From the NCBI GenBank assembly GCA_024635815.1, contig JAGXIG010000011.1:1-9930 (forward strand): a stretch of 9,930 nucleotides of DNA, read 5' to 3'. Below, piece after piece: positions 1-6,001 of the stretch (position 1 is its first letter; each line of letters opens with the position of its first letter). The position numbers were made by a program, and so were the translations under genes. The notes under the pieces are model-generated. The model did no database searches. It was not told the origin of the DNA and saw nothing but the letters and a program-made list of their open reading frames with translations. This DNA comes from Salegentibacter sp. (GTDB taxonomy: Bacteria; Bacteroidota; Bacteroidia; Flavobacteriales; Flavobacteriaceae).

Positions 1-966
1 ATGTACGTTTGCTCCAGCATCTAAAGTAAAGCAAACCGGGGTTTTGGTAGCTTCTCTGAATTTCCATATTTTATTGATAATCTCCAGGGTATTGGGTTTA
101 ATCAGTATAAAATATGGATTGCTGCTCATCATCATCGCGTGTAATGTAAGCGCTTCACTTTCTACAATTCCGATAAATTCCTCTAAATCTCCCGATGCAA
201 AAACCTTCTTCAATTTATCTAAATTTGAATGGGCCTGGGCAAAACGATTTTCCGCAAAAGGGTGCCCTTGCATTAAATTATGACCTACACTGCTGCTCAC
301 CTGTTTTTGGCCCTTATCAACCAGTAAAATTGTATCCTGAAAAGTTTTGAAAACCTCATCGATTTGAAAAGGGTATTTTATTCCATAGAGATCACTGCTC
401 CCCGGTATATTTTTATGTTCGCCCCATTCAATTAATTCACCTTCTAAACTACGGCAGGCGCTTCCTGAACCTAACCGGGCCAAAAAAGAAGCTTTGGTAT
501 AGAAAAAATTTTCGCTGTTTACTTGATTTGATCCCAGTTCCTTCTCCAAACTCATTACACAAAGTGCAAGGGCGCTCATCCCGCTGGCAGAAGAAGCGAT
601 ACCGCTACTGTGAGGAAAAGAATTCTCGGTATGAATCTTAAAATTAAAGTCTTTTAAAAACGGACAATACTTCTCAATACGTTCAAAGAACTGCTGAATT
701 TTCGGTTTAAAATCTTCCTTCTTTTCTTCTTCAAAATAAAGCTCAAAATTGAAAGTTTCAGATTTCTCTGATTTCTTCTGAAATTCCAACCTTGTAGTAG
801 TTTTACAATTATTCAGTGTAAAACTCACCGAAGGATTTGCAGGAATTTGATTCTCTTTTTTTCCCCAGTATTTCACCAGGGCGATATTACTGGGAGACTG
901 CCAGGTCACTTCTCCTTTTTCTATTTTGTTCGAATATTGCTTCGGAATAAAATCCTCTTCACTCAT
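1..966 (-). CDS. mvaD: Diphosphomevalonate decarboxylase, C-terminus cut by window edge
   Basis: Cytosolic GHMP-superfamily enzyme that performs ATP-dependent decarboxylation of mevalonate 5-diphosphate to isopentenyl diphosphate, the last step of the mevalonate isoprenoid pathway. I translated this strand by hand: 322 codons are open without a stop from the ATG at 966 to the left edge, so roughly 20-40 C-terminal residues are probably missing compared with the family. Visible motifs in order: SNIALVKYWGK (26-36), the phosphate-binding loop HSSGIASSASG (119-129), SGSACRSLEGELIEW (167-181) and TLDAGANVH (314-322). D316 matches the catalytic Asp of the family. The usual DAGPN is DAGAN here. It starts divergently from tspO, with 245 bases between. 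Identification is firm; only the end is unseen. Confidence 0.95.
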   Translation of the reverse strand, partial: MSEEDFIPKQYSNKIEKGEVTWQSPSNIALVKYWGKKENQIPANPSVSFTLNNCKTTTRLEFQKKSEKSETFNFELYFEEEKKEDFKPKIQQFFERIEKYCPFLKDFNFKIHTENSFPHSSGIASSASGMSALALCVMSLEKELGSNQVNSENFFYTKASFLARLGSGSACRSLEGELIEWGEHKNIPGSSDLYGIKYPFQIDEVFKTFQDTILLVDKGQKQVSSSVGHNLMQGHPFAENRFAQAHSNLDKLKKVFASGDLEEFIGIVESEALTLHAMMMSSNPYFILIKPNTLEIINKIWKFREATKTPVCFTLDAGANVH

Positions 967-1042
967 AGCAAAACTATTAATAAACAACCCCGGAACACGC
1001 CAAAGGCAGTAGATTGAAAAAATTTAAATCTCATTCAAGCAA

Positions 1043-1050
1043 CAAAGATA
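1043..1050 (-). promoter_or_regulatory. Candidate Bacteroidota -7 element for mvaD
   Basis: On the minus strand this reads TATCTTTG, a perfect match to the Bacteroidota -7 consensus TAnnTTTG, about 76 bases upstream of the mvaD ATG. No good -33 TTG lies at the usual distance. A second perfect match, TAGTTTTG at 969-976, lies only 2 nt before the ATG, too close to serve as the promoter of this start codon. The call rests on the motif only. Confidence 0.4.
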
Positions 1051-1211
1051 TGTTTTATGTTTTGGGAATATTCTTTCCCGATTCAAATAAATTTATATTT
1101 TAGTAGATGCAAACTCCTAAGATTAAAGTCTGAAATAGTGATTTTTACACAAGATCATTTAAAAGATAAAAGCTGGAGACGCTTTAATTTCAATTAGAAA
1201 ACCGACCAAAA

Positions 1212-1688
1212 ATGACCAAAAAACTCTTTATACGAAGTTCGGTGGCTATTGGCATTTGTTTGCTTTTCGGTTTTATGGGAGTAATTGCCACCCAGGCAGG
1301 TTTTGAAGGATGGTACCCTGAACTCAATAAACCCTGGTTCAATCCGCCAGATTCACTTTTTGGTCCCGTCTGGTTTCTAATGTATGTTTTAATGGGCGTA
1401 GCAGCAGGAATAGTTTGGAATAAAGGTTTCTATCATAAATGGGTTAAAACGGCTTTATATCACTTTGGTTTCCTACTGTTGCTAAACGGTTCCTGGTCTT
1501 TACTTTTCTTCGGTCTTCAAAAACCATTTTTAGCCTTATTGAACATTATTGCGCTATTTATCCTAATAATTTTCACCATAAGATGGTTTAAAATAGTAAA
1601 CAACGTCGCAGCTTATTTGCTTGTTCCCTACGCCATTTGGGTGCTTTTTGCAATAGCCCTTAATTTTGAAATCTGGCGACTTAACTAA
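1212..1688 (+). CDS. tspO: TspO/MBR family membrane protein (tryptophan-rich sensory protein)
   Basis: Small integral membrane protein of the TspO/peripheral benzodiazepine receptor family. In characterised bacteria these bind or degrade porphyrins and affect tetrapyrrole and stress responses; the role here is inferred from family only. The 158-residue length and five hydrophobic segments (about 8-28, 49-69, 81-101, 105-124, 134-152) are typical. Family motifs are clear: WYPELNKPWFNPP (34-46), GPVWFLMY (51-58), LNGSWSLLFF (91-100) and VPYAIWVLFAIALN (138-151). The ATG at 1212 follows an A-rich stretch without a Shine-Dalgarno sequence, normal for this phylum. No carotenoid, rhodopsin or heme gene is adjacent. 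Its stop codon overlaps that of the convergent flavoprotein gene by 4 bp. I found no convincing promoter upstream. Confidence 0.95.
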   Translation: MTKKLFIRSSVAIGICLLFGFMGVIATQAGFEGWYPELNKPWFNPPDSLFGPVWFLMYVLMGVAAGIVWNKGFYHKWVKTALYHFGFLLLLNGSWSLLFFGLQKPFLALLNIIALFILIIFTIRWFKIVNNVAAYLLVPYAIWVLFAIALNFEIWRLN

Positions 1689-2905
1689 TTTTCGCTCATT
1701 GCTTTTGCTGCAAGAAAACCCCCAGTCCAGGCATTCTGAAAATTAAATCCGCCGGTTATGGCATCAATATTTAAAATTTCCCCAGCGAGAAACAGATTTT
1801 CGTGAATTTTACTTTGAAAAGTTTTAAAATTCACTTCTTTGAGATCTACGCCACCGGCAGTGACAAATTCTTCCTTGAAAGTACTTTTGCCATTTACCTG
1901 GAAAACTGCTTCGGTGAGCTGATTGCTTAAATTTAGGAGCTGATTTTTATTTAAATCGGCCCAGGTGGTTCCATCCACAATCCCCGCAGCTACTATTAGA
2001 TTTCTCCACAATCGTTTAGGCAAATCGAATTGCGGATTTTTTAAAACCTGCTGTTTTGCGAGTTTGGTTTTTAAATCTTTTAATTGATCTAAAATTTCTT
2101 CGGAAGTAACTCCCGGCAACCAGTTTACTTTTATTTCGAATTGATAATTCAACTTTTCCAAATCCCTTGCGCCCCAGGCTGAAAGCTTTAAAATCCCCGG
2201 CCCGCTCATTCCCCAGTGGGTAATTAACAATGGACCTTTACTTCCTAAATTTATTTTTTTGGAGTTTATTTTTACTTCGGCTTCTGTTGCAATTCCGGGC
2301 AGGTCTTTAATTCTCTCATCTTTTATGTTGAAAGTGAAGAGTGAAGGCACCGGTTCAATAATTTTATGCCCGAGTTTTTTCAGCATATTCCACATCTTGG
2401 GGTTACTCCCCGTGGCCAGCATAATTTTTTCCGCTGAAAAATCTCCCCTACTTGTTTTTACTTTCCAAAAATCTTCTTCCTGCTGAAAATCCTGAACAGA
2501 ATGATTTTTTAGAACCTGGATTTTCAATCTTTCAGTTTCCCGTAAAAAACAATTGATAATACTTTGCGAATCATCTGAAACAGGGAAGATTCGGCCATCA
2601 TCTTCGATCTTTAATGCTATCCCTCTCTCTTCGAACCATTGCATGGTATCGCCGGTCATAAAACTGTGGAAAGGCCCCAGCAATTCCTTTTCGCCACGGG
2701 GATAATTGGTACTGAGTTCCTTCGGAAAAAATTCAGCGTGGGTTACATTACACCTTCCGCCACCCGAAACTTTGACTTTGGTGAGCACTTCTTTGCCCCG
2801 CTCTAAAATGGCAATTTTTAAGTTCGGATTTAATTCGGCAACGTTTATAGCGGTAAAAAATCCCGCCGCGCCACCGCCAATAATAATAATATCGAAATAC
2901 TGCAT
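1685..2905 (-). CDS. HI0933/YhiN-family NAD(P)/FAD-dependent oxidoreductase
   Basis: Soluble flavoprotein of the HI0933-like (YhiN; also labelled BaiN/RdsA-like in some annotation schemes) family. The physiological substrate of most members is unknown, so no reaction is claimed. At 406 residues it has the family length. The N-terminal Rossmann FAD site GGGAAG is at residues 10-15, with the acidic E35 ending the second strand. The family hallmark KVSGGGRCNVTH is at 45-56, GRIFPVSDD at 104-112, a conserved THWGMSGPGILKLS segment at 229-242, and the C-terminal FAD-contacting LAGEILNIDAITGG and NFQNAWTGG within 373-396. It lies 57 bases downstream of the phosphodiesterase gene on the same strand and probably shares its transcript. 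Its 3' end overlaps the end of tspO, leaving no room for a terminator between the two. Confidence 0.92.
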   Translation of the reverse strand: MQYFDIIIIGGGAAGFFTAINVAELNPNLKIAILERGKEVLTKVKVSGGGRCNVTHAEFFPKELSTNYPRGEKELLGPFHSFMTGDTMQWFEERGIALKIEDDGRIFPVSDDSQSIINCFLRETERLKIQVLKNHSVQDFQQEEDFWKVKTSRGDFSAEKIMLATGSNPKMWNMLKKLGHKIIEPVPSLFTFNIKDERIKDLPGIATEAEVKINSKKINLGSKGPLLITHWGMSGPGILKLSAWGARDLEKLNYQFEIKVNWLPGVTSEEILDQLKDLKTKLAKQQVLKNPQFDLPKRLWRNLIVAAGIVDGTTWADLNKNQLLNLSNQLTEAVFQVNGKSTFKEEFVTAGGVDLKEVNFKTFQSKIHENLFLAGEILNIDAITGGFNFQNAWTGGFLAAKAMSEN

Positions 2906-2911
2906 TTTCAG

Positions 2912-2951
2912 ATTTAAAGTTTGAAGTTAAGAGATTCAAGTTTTTAAGTTT
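2912..2951. repeat. Degenerate ~7-bp spaced AAGTT repeat in intergenic gap
   Basis: The gap between the phosphodiesterase and the flavoprotein genes holds the pentamer AAGTT at 2917, 2924, 2938 and 2946 on the plus strand, spaced 7, 14 and 8 bases, so roughly a heptamer array with one degenerate unit. Short heptamer-like intergenic repeats occur in various bacteria. No function is claimed. Confidence 0.4.
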
Positions 2952-2962
2952 TCTTGTCTCTT

Positions 2963-3658
2963 CTATCTATTAAAAAGTCTATCGGGGAAATCTGAGATAA
3001 TTCCGTCTACACCAAATTCTCGCATTCGCTTAATATCACCAGGTTCATTTACCGTCCAAACGTTCACTTTGAATCCGGCATCATGAGAGGCCTTTACATT
3101 ATCCCGTGTAATAATTCCTAAAGAAGGATGAATTGCTGAAGCATTGAGCAGTTTTCCTAATTCTATGGCTTCCGTTACACTGGCTTTGCTCAAAATTCCT
3201 AAGGGAAGATTTTCATCAAGTTGCCGCATTTGAAACAACTCGTTTTTCTGAAAACTGGAAACGATAAAATCTTCATACCTCCAATTCTTTTCAGCAATAT
3301 ATTTTTTAATAATTCCTGAAGTTGCTGTAGCAGTATTTAGACCTTTTAATTCAATATTTATAGCGCATTTTCCTTCAATAAGATCTAAAACTTCAGTAAG
3401 CAAGGGAATTTCAAATTGATCTTCAACCTTTAAAGCTTTTAATTCGGCTAAAGACTTTTTTGCGATTTCACCGCTTCCATTGGTGGTTCGGTCTAAAGTG
3501 AAGTCGTGAATTACCACCAACTCCCCGGTTTTGCATCTGTGCACATCAATCTCTATGGCATCAACTCCAAATGCAAGGGCTTTTTGAATACTATCAAGCG
3601 TATTTTCGGCTAAATGGCCTTTGGCGCCGCGGTGACCAATTCTAAGAATTCCGTTCAT
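2963..3658 (-). CDS. Glycerophosphodiester phosphodiesterase (GDPD), cytosolic
   Basis: Hydrolyses glycerophosphodiesters to sn-glycerol 3-phosphate and an alcohol (UgpQ-like role in phospholipid head-group recycling). The TIM-barrel GDPD motifs are intact: HRG at residues 9-11 and EN at 18-19 (catalytic H9), metal ligands E36 and D38 in EIDVH, catalytic H51 in HD, E103 in IELKG, and the C-terminal VNVWTVNEP and GVDGIISDFPDRL. The protein has 231 residues and no signal peptide, so it should act in the cytosol. I chose the ATG at 3658 because the HRG motif normally lies near the N-terminus. An in-frame GTG at 3697 would add 13 unconserved residues and would lie upstream of the promoter-like element. 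It probably heads a two-gene transcript with the flavoprotein. Confidence 0.93.
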   Translation of the reverse strand: MNGILRIGHRGAKGHLAENTLDSIQKALAFGVDAIEIDVHRCKTGELVVIHDFTLDRTTNGSGEIAKKSLAELKALKVEDQFEIPLLTEVLDLIEGKCAINIELKGLNTATATSGIIKKYIAEKNWRYEDFIVSSFQKNELFQMRQLDENLPLGILSKASVTEAIELGKLLNASAIHPSLGIITRDNVKASHDAGFKVNVWTVNEPGDIKRMREFGVDGIISDFPDRLFNR

Positions 3659-3662
3659 AAGG

Positions 3663-3670
3663 CAAATATA
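3663..3670 (-). promoter_or_regulatory. Bacteroidota -7 element directly before the GDPD start
   Basis: The minus strand reads TATATTTG, a perfect TAnnTTTG match, ending 4 nt before the ATG at 3658. With the usual distance from this element to the transcription start, the RNA would begin at or next to the start codon. The -33 region is weak: a TTTAC stands 20 bases upstream in place of TTG. It also argues against the longer GTG start at 3697. Confidence 0.5.
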
Positions 3671-3784
3671 TTCAATCTTGCTTAGTGAGTAAAGCACTTA
3701 TTAAGAAAGACTTATCAGCACTTAACATTTACTTATATGCTATAGTTTTTACATTTATAGAACAACCTCCTCAATAAAATAGTT

Positions 3785-4309
3785 ATGGAAAAATGGTTTG
3801 AAGCTTCGTGGACATCTATTATCGCAATTTTACTAACAGCTGCAGGAATTTATCTGGCTATTATAATTTTTACAAGAATTGCCGGAAAACGCAGTTTCTC
3901 TAAAATGTCCAGTTTTGACTTTGCAATGACGGTTGCTGTAGGTTCTATTTTAGCAACTACAATCCTCTCTAAATCGGTAAGCTTAATACATGGAATTGTA
4001 GGTCTAGCGGCAGTATATATTTTGCAAATTTCAGCAGCCATTTTAAGACGTTATTCCTGGTTTCAGAAAGCAATAGATAATTCGCCTCTACTTCTTATGG
4101 ATGGCAAAAAAGTACTTCATAAAAATTTGAAGAAAGCCCGGGTTACCGAAGGTGATCTTCGGTCAAAATTAAGAGAAGCAAATGTTCTAGACCTATCCCA
4201 GATAAGAGCCGTGATTTTTGAAACTACCGGTGATATTTCGGTATTGCATACTTCAGATGAAAATCAGGAAGTTGAAGATTGGCTTACAAAAGATGTTTTA
4301 AATAATTAA
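3785..4309 (+). CDS. DUF421 / YetF-family membrane protein
   Basis: Inner-membrane protein of the DUF421 (YetF, YdfR, YrbG-type) family, whose members in Bacillus have been linked to spore or stress phenotypes but have no established biochemical role. The 174 residues contain three hydrophobic helices (about 11-31, 45-62 and 66-86), then a cytoplasmic C-terminal domain. Family signatures are RIAGKRSFSKMSSFDF (31-46), the GS pair at 53-54, and in the soluble part the NLKKARVTEGDLRSKLRE stretch (114-131) followed by AVIFETTGDISVL (142-154), the usual 'E.nG.iSv' strand. It is somewhat shorter than Bacillus YetF proteins. The next gene starts 4 nt after its stop, so the two are surely cotranscribed. 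Only weak promoter resemblance (TAgtTTTT at 3743-3750) is visible. Confidence 0.9.
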   Translation: MEKWFEASWTSIIAILLTAAGIYLAIIIFTRIAGKRSFSKMSSFDFAMTVAVGSILATTILSKSVSLIHGIVGLAAVYILQISAAILRRYSWFQKAIDNSPLLLMDGKKVLHKNLKKARVTEGDLRSKLREANVLDLSQIRAVIFETTGDISVLHTSDENQEVEDWLTKDVLNN

Positions 4310-4313
4310 AAAT

Positions 4314-4583
4314 ATGGCACTGGATTGGACAGTTATTCTAGGACTGGCGGCAGGAATTTGTACTACCGTAGCGGTAATTCCCCAGATAAAAAAAGCCTGG
4401 AAAACGAAAAAAGTAGAAGACGTTTCCCCGGGAATGTTTAGCATTTTAATTTTAGATGTTTTTCTATGGATAATTTACGGGATTACGCAAAATGACCTCC
4501 CCATAATTGCTACCAATGGGATTTCATTGGGGTTAAACGGAGTCATGTTGTATTTAATGCTTCGCTACCAAAAAAAGGATTAA
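4314..4583 (+). CDS. SemiSWEET family sugar transporter (PQ-loop / MtN3 half-transporter)
   Basis: An 89-residue three-helix protein that matches SemiSWEETs, which dimerise in the inner membrane to move small sugars down their gradient. The three hydrophobic helices span about 7-25, 40-58 and 64-83. The PQ motif at 23-24 closes the first helix. W52 and N68 have the 16-residue spacing of the Trp/Asn pair that lines the substrate pocket in structurally solved SemiSWEETs; this positional match is my reading, not an alignment. KKVEDVSPGMF (32-42) is the characteristic loop into helix 2. It begins 4 nt after the DUF421 stop. The substrate cannot be read from sequence. No clear terminator follows, so read-through into the next operon is possible. 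Confidence 0.92.
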   Translation: MALDWTVILGLAAGICTTVAVIPQIKKAWKTKKVEDVSPGMFSILILDVFLWIIYGITQNDLPIIATNGISLGLNGVMLYLMLRYQKKD

Positions 4584-4636
4584 ACTGCAGTCTGTTAATC
4601 TTTTACAATATTGAACTAATTTATTCTTAAACCATA

Positions 4637-4666
4637 TTGAAAGAGGATTCAAACCTAATAGTTTTA
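4637..4666 (+). promoter_or_regulatory. Candidate promoter of the YqcI/YcgG-PaiB-DUF1989 operon
   Basis: TTG at 4637-4639 is followed after 19 bases by TAGTTTTA at 4659-4666, one mismatch from the -7 consensus TAnnTTTG. The spacing is right for the Bacteroidota housekeeping sigma factor. The element ends 22 bases before the ATG at 4689, which would give a short leader. The rest of the 105-base gap 4584-4688 shows no terminator and no riboswitch-like structure that I could recognise. Confidence 0.5.
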
Positions 4667-4688
4667 CCAAAATAACCCATTCAATATT

Positions 4689-5387
4689 ATGTTTGCTCCA
4701 GAATTAAAACCTAAAGTAAAGCAGCGTAAAATTGCTTCAGACCAAGACATTAAAGCATATTTTAACGATTTTATTCTAACAAAAGACCATCCCTGTGTAA
4801 TGGCCCAAACCGTTTTTGGCCAGGATCATTTAGACCTGCATACCTACGATGAATTTCCCAGCAGAAAAACTGCTCAAAAAATTTACAAAGACCTAAAAAG
4901 TTATATAGAAAACTACAATTTTGAATCGAACGAGTTCTATACTTTTCTTGCTGTTTTTAAAGGACAAAATTCTTTTTCTGAAGTGCAGTTTGAAACGGCT
5001 CTTTGGAAACAACTTGAGTTTTTACATAACATAGATAATGAAGATTGGGATCCCAACGTTAGCGATAACCCAGAAGACAACAATTTTAGTTTTAGTATTG
5101 CAGGAAAAGCTTTCTATATTGTAGGATTGCACCCAGACAGTAGCCGTAAGGCAAGACAAAGCCCATACCCGGCCATCGCTTTTAATTTGCATTGGCAGTT
5201 TGAAAAACTAAGGGAAATGGGTGCATACTATACCGTTAGGGATAAAATTAGGGAGCGCGATACAGAACTCCAGGGAAATATAAACCCAATGCTGGAAGAT
5301 TTTGGAGAAAAAAGCGAAGCCCGGCAATATAGTGGCCGTAAAGTTGGAGAGGAATGGAAATGTCCTTTTCTTCACGGAAAAAAGTAA
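4689..5387 (+). CDS. YqcI/YcgG family protein, putative heme-dependent N-oxygenase
   Basis: The 232-residue protein belongs to the YqcI/YcgG family. Known members are heme enzymes that N-oxidise guanidino or amino groups: DcsA (arginine, D-cycloserine pathway), GntA (guanitoxin), RohS (azomycin) and AglA (argolaphos). Its own substrate is unknown. Conserved segments seen are HPCVMAQTVF (34-43), FETALWKQLE (101-110), FYIVGLHPDSSRKARQSP (142-159), AFNLHWQFEKLRE (164-176), IRERD..LQGNINPMLEDFG (187-206), QYSGR (213-217) and the terminal WKCPF (223-227). H148 and H168 are candidate heme ligands, but I cannot say which. There is no signal peptide or membrane segment, so it should be cytosolic. The PaiB-like gene starts 2 nt after its stop. 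Family call firm; enzymatic role inferred. Confidence 0.88.
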   Translation: MFAPELKPKVKQRKIASDQDIKAYFNDFILTKDHPCVMAQTVFGQDHLDLHTYDEFPSRKTAQKIYKDLKSYIENYNFESNEFYTFLAVFKGQNSFSEVQFETALWKQLEFLHNIDNEDWDPNVSDNPEDNNFSFSIAGKAFYIVGLHPDSSRKARQSPYPAIAFNLHWQFEKLREMGAYYTVRDKIRERDTELQGNINPMLEDFGEKSEARQYSGRKVGEEWKCPFLHGKK

Positions 5388-5389
5388 AC

Positions 5390-6001
5390 ATGTACCAGCC
5401 TAAGAAATATAAGAAGGATGATCCTGAATACATGTTTAAATTTATACAGCATCATCCTTTTGCAACTTTTATTATAAACGGTGGCCGACTTTTAGCTACA
5501 CACATTCCGGTTTTAACCAAAGGGACAGACAAAGATTTTATTCTATTTTCTCACATCGCCAACCATAATGAACAGTTTAAATACTTAGAAGATGGCACAA
5601 AAGCGCTATTGATTTTTCAGGGAGCGCACGGCTATGTTTCTTCTTCCTGGTATAAAGAGAAAGATATAAGCACCTGGGATTATTCTGCCGTGCATATTAA
5701 TGTAAAACTTAAGATCCAATCTAGGGAAGAGCTTGAAGAGTCGCTACAAAAGCTTGTAGCCACTTTTGAAAAATCCCAGGAAAACCCTTTGTATTACAAA
5801 GATATTCCGAAAAAAATGCTGGAAGATCATTTACCGCTGATTACCGGATTTTGGTGTGAGGTAGAGAAAATTCAGGGAATTGTTAAACTACATCAGGGTT
5901 ATGATAAAGAGGATATTGAATCGGTTACCTCACATTTGGAAAAGCAGCAAAATAATTCCGCTTTAAGCGAAAACATTAAAAAAGAGCATAAATGCATATA
6001 A
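5390..6001 (+). CDS. PaiB-like FMN-binding split-barrel protein
   Basis: The 203-residue protein belongs to the PaiB / FMN-binding negative transcriptional regulator family (split-barrel fold of flavin reductases and pyridoxamine-phosphate oxidases). Bacillus PaiB is named as a protease-gene repressor, but the fold binds FMN and many members may be enzymes. Visible family motifs are the N-terminal MYQPKKY, ATHIPVL (36-42), SHIANHNEQ (54-62), LLIFQGAHGYVSSSWY (73-88), WDYSAVHINVK (96-106), the ITGFWCEVEKIQG strand (151-163) and KLHQG. No DNA-binding domain is recognisable. I chose the ATG at 5390, which starts at the family's MYxP N-terminus; an in-frame ATG at 5354 would overlap the upstream gene and add 12 residues. 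Its end overlaps the DUF1989 gene by 10 nt. In this operon a flavin or redox partner role is at least as likely as regulation. Confidence 0.88.
   Translation: MYQPKKYKKDDPEYMFKFIQHHPFATFIINGGRLLATHIPVLTKGTDKDFILFSHIANHNEQFKYLEDGTKALLIFQGAHGYVSSSWYKEKDISTWDYSAVHINVKLKIQSREELEESLQKLVATFEKSQENPLYYKDIPKKMLEDHLPLITGFWCEVEKIQGIVKLHQGYDKEDIESVTSHLEKQQNNSALSENIKKEHKCI

Noticed and set aside
44..283. Plus-strand open frame of 79 codons at the left end
   Set aside because: It lies opposite the mvaD coding sequence, whose motifs are unmistakable; the frame has no recognisable protein features.
969..976. Perfect TAnnTTTG match (minus strand) just before mvaD
   Set aside because: It ends 2 nt before the ATG, so transcription would start inside the start codon, and there is no TTG at the right spacing; the match at 1043-1050 is preferred.
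3659..3697. Longer phosphodiesterase starting at GTG 3697
   Set aside because: It would add 13 residues unlike the family N-terminus and would start upstream of the promoter-like element; ATG 3658 places the HRG motif at the usual position.
3743..3750. TAGTTTTT as the -7 element of the DUF421 gene
   Set aside because: One mismatch to the consensus and no TTG at 19-21 bases upstream; AT-rich sequence gives such matches by chance.
3752..3771. Perfect Shine-Dalgarno AGGAGG on the minus strand followed 11 nt later by ATG
   Set aside because: The codon after this ATG is TAA, so there is no reading frame; SD sequences are also little used in this phylum. The CCTCCT on the plus strand has no role I can support.
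4584..4688. Guanidine-type riboswitch ahead of the YqcI/YcgG operon
   Set aside because: Guanidine-related gene families made this worth looking for, but the gap is short and AT-rich with no long paired helices or recognisable conserved motifs.
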